From positions 123,706,315 to 123,770,314 of the forward strand of contig CM070900.1 of assembly GCA_036417435.1 (NCBI GenBank): 64,000 nt of DNA. Direction: 5' to 3'. The DNA is from Inia geoffrensis (lineage: Eukaryota; Chordata; Mammalia; Artiodactyla; Iniidae). The notes beneath the pieces were generated by a model. The model did not search any database. It was given only the letters and a program-made list of their open reading frames with translations, and had not been told where the DNA came from. Shown piece by piece: positions 48,061 to 59,112 of this stretch. How positions within the stretch are numbered: the stretch's first letter is position 1; each line of letters begins with the position of its first letter. The position numbers and the translations under genes were made by a program.

Positions 48061-49216
48061 TTGAACTGCTCTCTGTTTGGAAGGTGTAACTGAACTGGGG
48101 AATCATTTATAAGCTAGATTATAAGAGTCTGACTGAATGTTAATACTGTATTAGCTCTAGGTGCCCAGTAAGGATGTTTCACAGGAGGACACAGAAGGCG
48201 GGCACACTTCTGAACTAGGATCATTGTAGGCTAGAGAAGTGGTTTTCATCCCAGGTGGGGCTTACCTCTATGAAGAGTAAATAAATCAACTTCAATATCG
48301 GCATTTTTGACGTGCGAATGGATGAGGTGAGATAAGAGAATGGACTGAAAGAGGGTGAAGGCATGAAGACAAGGGGATTATTCCAATAAAGTACCGATTA
48401 CAAAATGAGACACTAGGAAACGTAACATGTATACACATGGAAGATAAAGTACCTGATAACGTTCTTTTCTGAAAAATTTAGTGCTTAAACAATTCAAAAG
48501 TGCTCTATTAAATGTGAACAATTTAAAAAGTGAGCAATCCAGTGGGCCTTAGAAGTCTTTATAATGAGCAAAGCATAAGCCTTTGTTGTTTTTGCTTGAC
48601 AGCCCTGCAGTACTAAGGGGCAAGGTCTGCCTATGGCCTCACGGTAGATATATTTGCTAGTTGCCACTGGCTAGTGGTGTCACTGCCCAGCTTCCCTGAG
48701 GCTCTGGAGCCCATAGCACCCTCCCTTTCCACAGGACCACAGCGGGGCCACTGCCCCCCTCACGCATCGCAGCCAGCCCCCCTTTTTCTCCCAGAACCTC
48801 CTGGAGTGTGGGAGGGAAAGTTATGGCAGGAAGTGGCCGGGTTTAGCACTGTAGAGAAAGATCTTTACATGAGGATAAGTGAAAAGGTTTGAATGTCTTT
48901 CCAAAAGATTCTTTTAAGACTTTTTTTTAAAACAACATTGGCCCACATACTAGAAACTATATGAAAGTTTAATATTGAAATCTGGTATCTGGCAACTGGT
49001 TCTTATTTGAATATCTGTTTATCAAATGCTACTTTTGGTCAAAGGTGTTTTTACATGATTGATACTGTTATCTCTTCTTGAATGGCAATTCTATATTTTA
49101 TATTATGTTCCAGCTCGTTTCTATAAGTCTCTTTGCTTTATTAAACCTATTTGTATATGAAAAATGCTAAAAGAAGGTTTCTTTTGTGATCACTGTCTCA
49201 TGTGAGCTCTCTGCAG
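48061..49216. other. Gene-free interval (putative intron)
   Basis: No young repeat and no coding exon recognised. AT-rich from 48900. It ends in a pyrimidine-rich acceptor-like stretch described with the candidate exon. Confidence 0.35.
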
Positions 49217-49297
49217 ATGTTTCGCATTCAGAATAAACCTCTGAGTTGGGACCCAGTCTGTCAACCAACCCGAAATTCCTAGGTTGCTGAGTTGCAG
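49217..49297 (+). other. Candidate non-coding internal exon
   Basis: 81 bases bounded by a good acceptor (pyrimidine-rich 'gagctctctgcag', AG at 49215-49216) and a strong donor (GCAG|GTATGT, GT at 49298-49299). It lies between the CpG island and the ANKRD34B coding exon on the same strand, where the human gene has non-coding 5' exons (established knowledge; their sequence is not recalled). Chance pairs of such sites occur in introns, so RNA evidence is needed. Confidence 0.3.
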
Positions 49298-49299
49298 GT

Positions 49300-50536
49300 A
49301 TGTCTGGCTCTGGAATAGCTTTTTTTAGAATGTTGCACGGGGGACAGAAATCATATATTTCATGTGTTAACTTTTATTATATTTATGGATGTGTATATCT
49401 AGTGGTTGTTCTTTGCTTAACATCATGAATGAAACTAAAGTGGAAACGAATAAGTACATTCTTTTGAATACTGCTTATCAGGAGCTGACTAGCTGAAATT
49501 CCTTGAAAGTCTAGGCGTAAATACTATTGATAACACCACAAAAAGTGATTTACGTTGTGAAAACTAAGACTTATTATGGCTCTTTACAAATTTTAATTAT
49601 GAAACATTCTTACATAAATGCTATGTTCTTTTTTGTGTACATGTCCCATTTTACAAAAGAGAATAGTACTATCATACAGGTGAGTACATGAAATATATAC
49701 TGTTTGAAGACTAATAATAAAACGGACACCTATATACACACCACCCAGGTAGAGAAACAGAACATTACCTGACCCTTAAAAGCCTCTGTGTGTCCCTCCC
49801 AAATTGCATTGTTCTCCTTAACCCTCACCAAGAGGTAACTTAGTCTTGACTATTGTGTAAATCATTCCTTTGCTTTTTTGTTTTCTGAGTTTCCCACTTG
49901 CATGTGATCCTTAAGTAAATTACTTGTTTATTTTTGGAAAACTGGGTAGAAAGCACAAAATTAGATCAATAAAGAAAGATCAATATTAACAATATATGGC
50001 AAAAGTTCTCAGGAGAACATAAGTTGAACGGTCTCTGGATCTGAGTTCAGCTCAGTATTCCTGAGCATTTACAAGAGTCCCCCTGGGCAAGGTCATGAGT
50101 GAGTCCTGGGAAACATGGGGCTTACCGTGATAGGGCTTCTGGCGGGCTGCAGTGTAGAGCAGATAGTGGATATGCAAAGGCAATGGGTTTTGCGTCTTTC
50201 TCCTCCTAAGCTCACCATGACTCATCCCCAGATCTCAGAGCAGGTCAAAGTAGAACCTTTGAGTAGGGCTGAAACGAGTGCCAGTGGCTGCCCCAGAAAG
50301 CAGGGTATGGAGGGGAGAGCAGATATGTGGTCAGGACAAAGCAAGTCATTTAAAGAGCTGAGATCAGGCTTACCTGGGCATTTGGTCCTCAGTTAACAAG
50401 ATGGTAAAATGGCAGTATGATCTCAGAGAGGATGTCTGTGCACATCCATTATCCTGGCATCTCCTCTCACCATCTTCTTGGGGATTTTTGGTGCCTTTCC
50501 TCTATGATGATCTCCAGATCTCGTTTCTTCTTTCTT
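49300..50536. other. Gene-free interval with an old L1-like piece
   Basis: 49720-49960 ('acggacacctatatacacaccacccagg', 'aagaggtaacttagtcttgac') matches the antisense of old L1 3' ends. The rest shows nothing. A 93-codon frame at 50115-50396 has no family resemblance. Confidence 0.4.
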
Positions 50537-50837
50537 TTTTCTTTTTTTTTTTTTTTAATTTATTTATTTACTTTTGGCTGCATTTGGTCTTCGTTGCTCT
50601 GCGTGGGCTTTCTCTAGTTGCGGCGAGCGGGGGCTACTCTTCCTTGAGGTGCGAGGGCTTGTCATTCCGGTGGCTTCTCTTGTTGCCGAGCTCAGGCTCT
50701 AGAGCACAGGCTTCATAGTTTTGGCGCACGGGCTTAGTTGCTCCGTGGCATGTGGGATCTTCCTGGACCAGGGCTCGAACCCATGTCCTGTGCATTGGCA
50801 GGCAGACTCCTAACCACTGCACCACCAGGGAAGCCCA
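50537..50837 (-). mobile_element. CHR-type SINE, long form, antisense
   Basis: Flanked by the perfect 16-bp TSD TCGTTTCTTCTTTCTT (50521-50536 and 50838-50853). Antisense tail, then 'ttggctgcatttggtcttcg' to 'accaccagggaagcccа'-type head. Confidence 0.95.
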
Positions 50838-50853
50838 TCGTTTCTTCTTTCTT

Positions 50854-51610
50854 GTTCCACCATTTCATCTTGATAGATTATATTCTTCAGTAGATTCTTG
50901 AGAGTGTATCCCAATTCTTGACTGATGGTTTGGCTAGATAGAGAATTCTAAGCTGGGAATCATTTTTCCTTCAGATTTTAAAAAATATTCCTCCGTTGCC
51001 TAAATCTTCTCTGTTCTCAGTGTTCTGGAAATTTACAACCATGTGCCATGGCCAGGGTCTGTCTTCATCCATTGTGCTATGGTCTCTTTGGGCCCTTTCA
51101 ATTTGGGAACTCATGTCCCTCACGTCTAAAAAATTTTCTTGATCTTATTCATCATTTCCTCTCCTGCTCACCCCTTTCTCCACCCCAACTATTGTCTCTT
51201 GCAAGAACTTCTATTAGTTGGATCTTGGATTTCCTGATCTAGTTCTCTAATTTTCTTGGTTTTTTTTCTCTCTATTCTTTTTGCTTGACTGTGTTAGAGA
51301 TTTTTATCAATGTTATTATTCAACCCTTCCATTGAGTTTTGCAGTTTGTATCATGTTTTTATCTTTTGAGAGCTTTTTATGATCTCTGAATATTCTTTTT
51401 GATAAACTCTTATCCCTGTTTCATGGTTACAACATCTTCTTATCCCTTTGAGGATAATGAGTTTTTGAAGTTTTCATTTTTTGGACTAATATCTGTCTTC
51501 TCCAAGTTGATTTTTCTATTCTGCTCTCTGTCTTTAATGTAAGAGCCTTTTTTGTTTTCATGCTCATGATTAAAGGGCTTGGATTAAAAACCTAACGTGA
51601 AGCTTTTTCA
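50854..51610 (-). mobile_element. Old LINE-like sequence, antisense (tentative)
   Basis: 'gagaattctaagctgggaatc', 'tcttctctgttctcagtgttc', 'gcaagaacttctattagttgg' and 'cccttccattgagttttgcag' resemble the reverse complement of the 5' half of an old L1. Order agrees with the consensus as I remember it, but divergence is high. Confidence 0.4.
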
Positions 51611-51624
51611 CATGAGTGACCTTT

Positions 51625-51905
51625 TTTTTTCTTTTTTCTTTTTGGCTGTGTTGGGTCTTCGTTTCTGTGTGAGGGCTTTCTCTAGTTGCAGCGAGCTGGG
51701 GCCACTCTTCATCGTGGTGTGCGGGCCTCTCACTGTTCGCAGCCTCTCTTGTGGTGGAGGACAGGCTCCAGACGCACAGGCTCAGTAGTTGTGCTCACGG
51801 GCCTAGTTGCTTCGCAGCATGTGGGATCTTCCCGGACCAGGGCTTGAACCCGTGTCTCCTGCATTGGTAGGCAGACTCTCAACCACTGCACCACCAGGGA
51901 AGCCC
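51625..51905 (-). mobile_element. CHR-type SINE, antisense
   Basis: Flanked by the perfect 14-bp TSD CATGAGTGACCTTT (51611-51624 and 51906-51919). The body is intermediate between the long form at its tail end and the short form ('gcctctcactgttcgcagcctctc') in the middle. Confidence 0.94.
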
Positions 51906-51919
51906 CATGAGTGACCTTT

Positions 51920-52284
51920 AAGCCACACTGTGGGATGATCTGGGTGGCATGTTGGGGAATCCCTGTGATCAGTACTCTTAAGTATTTTCTCCTTGGTAGG
52001 TCAGATTCTTGAGAGAAGAGTATAGCAGTTTTCTTCTATAGGATAAAGATATGGCTGCCATCATTCTTGGAGCTGAGTTGGAGTAGAAGGCTGTGAGTCC
52101 CTTCACTCAGTGGTCAGTAAACATACCATCACTTATTCTCCTATTTTCTTGTCCTCAAACATGCCTAGTGTCTCTCAGTCCAGAGACTCTCTGTTTCACC
52201 ATTTCTGGAGAATAAACCACTGGACATCTTTTGAGGTGGGAGAGGGGCAGTCTTCTATCTCCTAGTGGCTTGGAGTGGAGGAGC
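51920..52284. other. Gene-free interval (putative intron)
   Basis: No exon and no repeat I can name with confidence. It probably continues the old LINE-like sequence on the left. Confidence 0.3.
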
Positions 52285-52460
52285 ACTTCTCAAACTTCAG
52301 TGTGCATGCAAATCACCTGGGGATCTAGTTGAACTGTAGGCTCTGACTCAATAGATCTGGGATGGAGCCTGAGATTTTGCATATTTAACAAGTTGCAGGT
52401 AGTGCTGCTTCTGCTGGTCCAAGGTAGGACCACGGCACTTCCCTGGAGCAAGACCTAGGG
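52285..52460 (+). mobile_element. MER5-type hAT remnant
   Basis: 'cttctcaaacttcagtgtgcatgcaaatcacctgggg', 'ctcaatagatctgggatggagcctgag' and 'taacaagttgcaggtagtgctgc' match MER5A-type non-autonomous hAT-Charlie elements in order. The ends are eroded and no TSD was identified. Confidence 0.75.
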
Positions 52461-52889
52461 ATCCAACTGCCTCTCTAACAGCTTTTCTCCTAGCCCTCCT
52501 TACTTAGCTGTACTCTCCACCCCCTAGTTATAGAGCCTCCTACTGCCGCCTCTTTCAAGGATTCTGTAGTGTACACGGGCTTAGTTCTCAACCCTGCCGC
52601 CAATGACTCGAGGCACAGCCTTTTCAGGTTGGCTCAGTCAGTTACCACTGGCCCATCTGCTTTCCAGCTTCCAAAATGTTGTTTGTCATCTTCTCTCCTT
52701 TTCCTGCTATCTTTGTGAGTTTATGTTTTTAAAAAAAAAAAATCTTTACTTTTAGGGGGTTTCAGGAAGAGACAAAATTAGATGTACGTGTTCTGCCACA
52801 TTGCCGTAAGTATAATCATCTGCTAAAATATTTTCCTAAAGGTTGGTTGCAGTATGGTGTAGAGCCTGGTTTATGATAAATAACTGTGC
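52461..52889. other. Gene-free interval (putative intron)
   Basis: CT-rich then A-rich (a 13-A run near 52729). No exon recognised. Confidence 0.35.
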
Positions 52890-53160
52890 TATTTTAAGCC
52901 TCTAGGTCTTTGCACAAGGAGTGTTCTCTACTTTTCCTTTCCTCCTTTTTCTGCCTGCCAAACTCTCGCAGTCTTCAAGGTTTAGCTCAAATGGCTGGCC
53001 TCTGTGAGGCCCCTTCCGTCCTCAAACCATTAAAGTCTGTGTATAAACTCATAACCAGCTGCTTATACAGTAACTCTTCCAAACAGCTACGTAACCTCTT
53101 CAGGGCTAAGGCCTATACCTTTGTAGCTCAGTGCCCAGCACATATTAGGAGCTTATAGCT
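52890..53160 (+). mobile_element. L2 3'-end remnant
   Basis: 'tctgcctgccaaactctcgcagtcttcaagg', 'tttagctcaaatggc', 'gtgaggccccttccgtcc' and 'tgtagctcagtgcccagcac' are the L2 3'-end idioms in order. Confidence 0.7.
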
Positions 53161-53465
53161 GTTTAACAATTGAATTAATTTCTATGTGCATGTCTATCTT
53201 TCCCTTTTTTCTTCACTTTCTTTCTGCTCTCTTTATCTCTTCTTTCCTTTAAGAAGTCATTATATTTATTATCTATTCCAGCGGTTCCCAACCTTTTTGG
53301 CACCAGGGACCAGTTTCGTGGAAGACAATTTTTCCACGGACCCTGGTCGGTGGGGAATGGTTTCAGGATGATTCAAGCCCATTACATTTATCGTGCACTT
53401 TATTTCTATTATTATTACATTGTAATATATAATGAAATAATTATACAGCTCACCATAATGCAGAA

Positions 53466-55694
53466 TCAGTGGGAGCCCTGAGCTTGTTTCCCTGCAACTA
53501 GATGGTCCCGTCTGGGGGTGATGGGAGACAGTGACACCCGAGGTGTGTTGCTTATGTCCAGTCTCCTCCGTGATCTCCTTTTCGTTGCTGTCACTGCAGA
53601 AAACCCTGCTTCACAAAGATTGGATGTTGGAAATGGAAGCAAGCTTTTCACTGCTTTTGTGGCAATCTCAGGATATTCCTCCTTGACTTTAATCCAGAAT
53701 GTATGGAAATTTCAGGTTGTTTCAAACATACTTTTAAGGCCACCATCATTTGCAATCTACCTCTTGTAGCTCGGACAAAGTCAATTCACCTGGCTTACTC
53801 ACAGTACGGGTCGCGGATCCATTCCTTCCCAGTTTGGGGGTCTTTTCTGGTTGGGAAGTAATGCTCAAACTCTTTTGAAAGCTGAGATAGGTGATCATGC
53901 ACCAGCTGGGAGAAAGAAGGCCCTGGCTCAGTCTCTTTCAAAATCTCTGCTAATGTTTGAAACATGTCAAAAATCCTAATGTTCGCTTGTCACCCCCATA
54001 ATTCCAGTTTGGCTTTGAATGTAGCTACTTTATCTGCCAACTTGAACACAGTTGTCATTCTCCCCTGAAGTGACAGAATGAGTTCGTTGAGCGGGTTGAA
54101 TACGTCACACAAGTAAGCAAGTTTTTTTAAAATAAATTTATTTATTTAATTTATTTATTTTTTGGCTGTGTTGGGTCTTCGTTGCCGCGCACGGGCTTTC
54201 TCTAGTCGCAGTGAGCAGGGGCTACTCTTCATTGCGGTGCGCAGTCTTCTCATCACGGTGGCTTCTCTTTGTTTTGGAGCACGGGGTCTAGGCATGCTGG
54301 CTTCAGTAGTTGTGGCATGCAGGCTCAGTAGTTGTGGCTCATGGGCTCTAGAGTGCAGGCTCAGTAGTTGTGGCGCACGGGCTTAGTTGCTCTGCAGCAT
54401 GTGGGATCTTCCTGGACCAGGGCTCGAACCCATGTCCCCTGCACTGGAAGGCAGATTCCCAACCACTGTGCCACTAGGGAAGCCCAAGTAACCAAGTTTT
54501 GCGACCCATTCTGTGTCACTGAAATGTGCTGCCAATGGTAACTTTTTCTAAAAGAAATCTCTGGAGCAGCTCTCAGAACTCAAAAACTCTGGCCAGTGAT
54601 CTACCTTTAGAAAGCCCTCTCATTTCTGTGTATAAGAAAAGACTTGTGTACTCTGCGTCCAGCTCCTCATAGAGCTGTGCGAACAGACATGAGTTAAGGG
54701 CATGTACTTTAATGTGGTTGATAATTTTAATCACATCCTGTGAACTGTTGTTAAGTTCAGGTGACATTTTTCAGCTAGCCAGCATTTCTCTAGGGATGAC
54801 ACAGTGCATAGACTCACATTCAGAAGCAACCTCTTTGACCCGAGTAGTGAAACCAGAAAGCCATCGAGTCATGGCAGCCGCTCTGTCTGTGCATATGCCA
54901 ACACAAAATGACCAATTTAGTTTTCCTGATATGCAGTCATTCAAGGAGTTGAATAGTTCTGCAGCTGTGGTGTTGGTTGGCAAAAAGAGTGCACATAACA
55001 TATCATGCACATCCTCCTGAAAAAGACATCACACAAAAACAAGCATTGTTGCCTTGTTGTCAACATCGGTAGACTTGTCAACCTGGATTGCATACTACGG
55101 TGACTCATTAAGCCTAACAATTGTGCCTCAGTATCCTCTGCTATTTCATCAATTCATCTAGTTGTGGTGCTAGATGAAAGAGGAACACATGCCACCTTTT
55201 GAACTGCAGCCTCTCCTAAAAGTTCATGACAGATGTCCTTAGCAGCAGGCAGCATCAATTCGTCACCAATAGTAAAGGGCTTCTTAGCTTTATCAATGCT
55301 GTTAACCACTAAGAATGATGCTTTCAGTGCAGACAAATTTGATGAAGTTGTGGCCTTCAATAATTGCTTCTGTTCTTCGTGTTCACGTTTTTTTCTTTTG
55401 AAAAACTCCAAAGACTTGTCTTTTAACGCAGGGTGCTTGGTCTCCATGTGGCTAAGCAGTTTTGAAAGTTTCATGGCTTTGTTGGATAGCCAGTCGCCAC
55501 ATATTATACAGAGCGGGCTTGGAGAACGTGAATCACCTGTTGCAGTGAACCTGTAATTTAAGTAGGACGCTTGGTATTTTCTCTTAAATGCAGCTTTCTT
55601 TTTGTTGGCAGTCTTAAGAGACTTCTGCTGTCTCATCATTGTGTCTTTTCCCCTTTTCAAAGAAGCTCTCCAGCAACGTTTGTTTTTTATTCAT
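53466..55694 (-). pseudogene. hAT transposase (BED finger and hATC domain), dead
   Basis: An ATG lies at 55694-55692 on the minus strand, but its frame shifts within about 20 codons, apparently by a 2-bp loss at 'gatgagacagcag'. The longest piece (55154-55660) holds a BED zinc finger: C-x2-C in 'PLCIICGDW', then H-x4-H in 'HMETKH'. The piece at 54771-55010 has 'VGICTD', the position of a catalytic aspartate in hAT enzymes. It continues at 54573-54767. The C-terminal hATC dimerisation segment is at 53466-53651 ('NLCEAGFSAVTATK'). A SINE interrupts the gene at 54126-54485. Related domesticated genes exist in mammals (ZBED5, FAM200 families), but the shifts and stops here show no selection for coding. 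Confidence 0.9.
54126..54485 (-). mobile_element. CHR-type SINE, long form, inside Charlie
   Basis: Flanks AAGTAAGCAAGTTTT (54111-54125) and AAGTAACCAAGTTTT (54486-54500), one mismatch in 15. Antisense tail at the left. It gives a minimum relative age: Charlie first, SINE later. Confidence 0.95.
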
Positions 55695-56610
55695 TTTGGC
55701 TAGGGTTAGCTTGCAGGCTTACCAAAACTGTGACTGAGACAAGTGCGCAGCGTGGGAAAGAGGTGCGGACAGAAGTGGTAAATAAAATAATGGGTGGGCC
55801 ACACATGGACTAAAATAAGTATCAGATTCTGACTTAAAGCCTGCCAGCAGATGCAGCTGTACAACTGAAGTACATCAAATCACTTGCCACTATAAAACCT
55901 GGCACCAGATGTAGCCTAATTGTCACTTGCCACTCACTGATCGGGTTTTGATATGAGTCTGCAAGCAACTGATTTATTATGGTCTCTGTGCAGTCAAACC
56001 TCTCTGCTAATGATAATCTGTATTTGCAGCCGCTCCCCAGTGCCAGCATCGCTGCCTCAGCTCCACCTCAGATCATCAGGCATTAGATTCTCATAAGGAA
56101 TGCAACCTAGATCCCTCGCATGCACAGTTCAGAGTAGGGTTCACACTCCTATGAGAATCTAAAGCTGCCGCTCATCTGACAGGAGGCGGAGCTCAGGCGG
56201 TAATGTGAGCGATGGGGAGCTGCAGTAAACACAGATGAAGCTTTGCTTGCTTGCCTGCCACGCACCTCCTGCTGTGCGACCTGCTTCCCAACAGGCCACA
56301 GTACAGACTGACTGGTACTGGTCCATGGCCCGGGGATTGGGGACCCCTTATCTATTCTACTATACAATACAAATTTGTGTCCCATATTCTTTATTTTAAA
56401 AGTAAGTGAGTAGAGTAATTAATACTTCTTGATTTCTCAAAGCTACACAATTCAATGAAATAGATCTAAATAGTATACAAACTTTTATTTGATTTTTCTC
56501 CCCATCTCTAAGGACTGTTACAAGACTAACATTTCCTTGGCTCTCGATAAAGACCTAATTCTTATCACCTAATGAAATTATCTGTTGAATAAGTTTAAAT
56601 CTAAATTTTT

Positions 56611-56738
56611 ATTTATTTATTTATTTATTGGCCATGCCGCATGACTTGGGGGATATTAGTTCCCCGACCAGGGATTGAACCCAGGCCCTCAGCAGTGAGA
56701 GCACAGAGCCCTAACCATTGGACTGCCAGGGAAATCCT
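56611..56738 (-). mobile_element. Short CHR-related SINE, antisense
   Basis: Antisense tail 'atttatttatttatttatt', body 'ggccatgccgcatgacttg' and 'ccccgaccagggattgaaccc', ending 'ggactgccagggaaatcc'. Flanks AATCTAAATTTTT (56598-56610) and AATCTAAATTATT (56740-56752). It differs from the other subtypes by its 'ggcagtccaatggttagggc' head (sense). Confidence 0.88.
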
Positions 56739-56752
56739 GAATCTAAATTATT

Positions 56753-57519
56753 TAAATAAACATAAATAATTTTCAGTTTTAATGATAATAAAATGTTTTT
56801 AAAGTCTATATGTCTTCACTTGTTTCTAGCCTAGAAAACTTTTTTGGAGCAACTGTCAAAATTTAACTCAATAGTATGTTGCTAACCCCATAACCTAGTC
56901 AGTGGACAATTTAAGTAATGGAATCAAGAAAACTGCATAATCTCATGCTCACCATTCCTATCTCAGTGTGAATTCTAGACATTGTATCAGTTATTTTAAC
57001 ATCTTGTAGTCCAAATATTTTTCATCCTTTAAAAGAAACATCGAAATACCCCTCAAATTGAAAATTTAGATCTTAATTGCATTATTTAACTGAAAAGCAT
57101 GTTTAAGTAATCAATACTAAGAAGTTTTTTGTATTAAGCTATCATAAACATGCTCTATTTTAGTTGATTCAGTTGCAGTTACACAGAATTTTGGCTTTTT
57201 TGCTTAAATTTGCATTTTAATATTATTTTAAAAATATTTTTCACAGGTGGAAACTAAGTGGATTATTGTTTAATTGATGTGGGATTTAGAGACGTACTAG
57301 GCTAGTGTTATGTCATAAATATTCAATGAAGATTTGGGGAAAGTAAATTTTAGTTCGAATTTCCCTAAAGGTTGTTACTATTCTAAATTTTTCAAAGTTT
57401 GCTCTGTATTTATTAATAACATAATCTTATTTATGTCTTCTTTATCTATACATATTTCAGACATTCATTGTGAATAACAACATGAATATAAATTGGGACA
57501 TTGATTCAGGCTAATCTTT
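56753..57519. other. Gene-free AT-rich interval (putative last intron)
   Basis: No repeat recognised and no exon. The absence of young insertions next to the coding exon is noted, but conservation cannot be judged from one sequence. Confidence 0.4.
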
Positions 57520-57545
57520 TGTTCTTCATCTTCTTTGCTAACCAG
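57520..57545 (+). other. Splice acceptor of the ANKRD34B coding exon
   Basis: A pyrimidine-rich run 'ttgttcttcatcttctttg' followed by 'ctaaccag', AG at 57544-57545. It leaves 22 bases of 5' UTR before the ATG. A coding exon starting just upstream of the initiator fits a gene whose other exons are non-coding. Confidence 0.75.
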
Positions 57546-57567
57546 GTATTGATTCTGACTTTTGAAG

Positions 57568-59112
57568 ATGGATGAAGGTATAGAAATTTCCAGTGATGGA
57601 AATTCCCTGATCAAAGCGGTCCATCAGAGCCGGCTTCGCCTTACAAGACTCTTGCTGGAAGGCGGCGCCTACATTAATGAGAGCAATGACCGAGGGGAAA
57701 CACCTTTAATGATTGCTTGTAAGACCAAACATGTTGATCACCAGAGTGTCAGTAAAGCCAAAATGGTTAAATACCTATTAGAAAACAATGCTGATCCCAA
57801 CATACAGGACAAATCTGGGAAAACTGCTTTGATGCATGCTTGCTTAGAAAGAGCTGGTCCTGAAGTTGTTTCTTTGCTCCTAGAGAGTGGGGCTGACCTC
57901 AGCTTGCAAGACCACTCTAGTTACTCGGCCCTCGTTTATGCTATAAATTCAGAAGACAGAGAGACCCTGAAAGTCCTACTTAGTGCTTGCAAGGCAAAAG
58001 GGAAAGAGGTCATTATCATAACGACAGCAAAATCGCCCTGTGGCAGGCACACTACCAAACAGTACTTAAATATGCCTCCTGTGGATTTGGATGAGTGTTA
58101 CTCCCCAGCCACCTGTGCCACTCCTTCAGAAATAGACTTAAAAACAGCCTCATTGCCACTATCACATTCTTCTGAAACTGAATTGACACTTTTTGCCTTT
58201 AAAGATCTGGAACCCACAGGAAGCAATGATGATATGGGGGACCCAAGCTCCTCCTTAATGAAGCCTTGCATGGCCCCTGACGGGCCCAAGCTACCTCAGG
58301 CTCCACACCGGATCAAGAGTCCCCCCTCATTAATGCACCAGAACAGGGTGGCCTCCTTACAAGAGGAGCTCCAGGATATTACTCCAGAGGAAGAATTATC
58401 CTACAAAACCAATGGGCTGGCACTTTCCAAGCGATTCATCACTAGGCACCAAAGTATTGATATAAAAGACACTGCACATTTGTTAAGAGCCTTTGATCAG
58501 GCCAGTTCAAGAAAGATGTCATATGAGGAAATAAATTATCAATCATTTTTTTCAGAAGGAAATCAGCAATGCATTGACATCCCAGTTGACCGGCACCCAG
58601 ACTCTAACCAGACAATATTTACTTCCACCTTAAGAAGTATAGTTCAAAAAAGAAACTCAGGAGCAAATCACTATAGCTCTGATTCCCAGCTCTCAGCTGG
58701 TCTCATCCTTGCAACTTTAGATGATGGCAAAACACTTATAGGAAAGAAAAAGATCCTCTCACCATCTTCTTCTTTGTTGTCAGGATCCAAAGAATTGTTG
58801 GAGAATATCCCACCAGGTCCCCTGAGCAGGAGAAATCATGCCCGTTTAGAAAGGCGTGGTTCAGGAGCTTTCCCTTTAGATCACAGCATTACACAAACCA
58901 GACCAGGATTTCTGCCACCCTTAAATGTGAATCCTCACCCTCCCATCTCAGATATCAATGTCAGCAACAAGATTTCCAGCCTTCTTTCTTGTGGTCAAAA
59001 AATGCTTATGCCAACAGTTCCTATTTTCCCCAAAGAATTCAAAAGTAAAAAAATGTTGTTAAGGAGACAATCATTGCAAACAGAACAAATTAAGCAATTA
59101 GTTAATTTTTAA
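57568..59112 (+). CDS. ANKRD34B: ANKRD34B, ankyrin repeat domain-containing protein 34B
   Basis: An intact 514-residue frame in one exon; 514 residues is the length of the human protein. The start is fixed by an in-frame TGA at 57556-57558 and a good Kozak context (A at -3, G at +4). Residues about 10-147 form four ankyrin repeats: 'NSLIKAVHQSRLRLTRLLLE', 'GETPLMIACKTKH', 'GKTALMHACLERAG' and 'SALVYAINSED' mark them. The rest is low in predicted structure and rich in Ser, Pro and basic residues, with conserved blocks such as 'EELSYKTNGLALSKRFITRH' and the C-terminus 'LLRRQSLQTEQIKQLVNF'. Ankyrin repeats bind proteins; the precise role of ANKRD34B is poorly known and I do not assign one. It is the only intact gene here; all others are dead transposon genes. 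Paralogues ANKRD34A and C share the repeats but differ in the tail. Confidence 0.95.
   Translation: MDEGIEISSDGNSLIKAVHQSRLRLTRLLLEGGAYINESNDRGETPLMIACKTKHVDHQSVSKAKMVKYLLENNADPNIQDKSGKTALMHACLERAGPEVVSLLLESGADLSLQDHSSYSALVYAINSEDRETLKVLLSACKAKGKEVIIITTAKSPCGRHTTKQYLNMPPVDLDECYSPATCATPSEIDLKTASLPLSHSSETELTLFAFKDLEPTGSNDDMGDPSSSLMKPCMAPDGPKLPQAPHRIKSPPSLMHQNRVASLQEELQDITPEEELSYKTNGLALSKRFITRHQSIDIKDTAHLLRAFDQASSRKMSYEEINYQSFFSEGNQQCIDIPVDRHPDSNQTIFTSTLRSIVQKRNSGANHYSSDSQLSAGLILATLDDGKTLIGKKKILSPSSSLLSGSKELLENIPPGPLSRRNHARLERRGSGAFPLDHSITQTRPGFLPPLNVNPHPPISDINVSNKISSLLSCGQKMLMPTVPIFPKEFKSKKMLLRRQSLQTEQIKQLVNF

Larger units (their letters stand above)
53279..56349 (-). mobile_element. Complete fossil hAT-Charlie transposon (MER1/Charlie3-like)
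   Basis: Bounded by a perfect 8-bp target duplication, ATCTATTC (53271-53278 and 56350-56357), the length typical of hAT insertions. Terminal inverted repeats: CAGCGGTTCCCAACC at the left, and GGATTGGGGACCCCTT at the right, which pair with a few mismatches. Without the SINE at 54126-54485 and its TSD it is about 2.7 kb, the size of an autonomous Charlie. The subterminal parts match the MER1 non-autonomous derivatives as I remember them. A decayed transposase lies on the minus strand. It sits 1.2 kb upstream of the ANKRD34B coding exon, inside its putative intron. Confidence 0.92.

Noticed and set aside
55233..55556. Plus-strand 107-codon frame opposite the transposase
   Set aside because: It is the shadow of the BED-finger region of the Charlie transposase on the minus strand, which has recognisable motifs.
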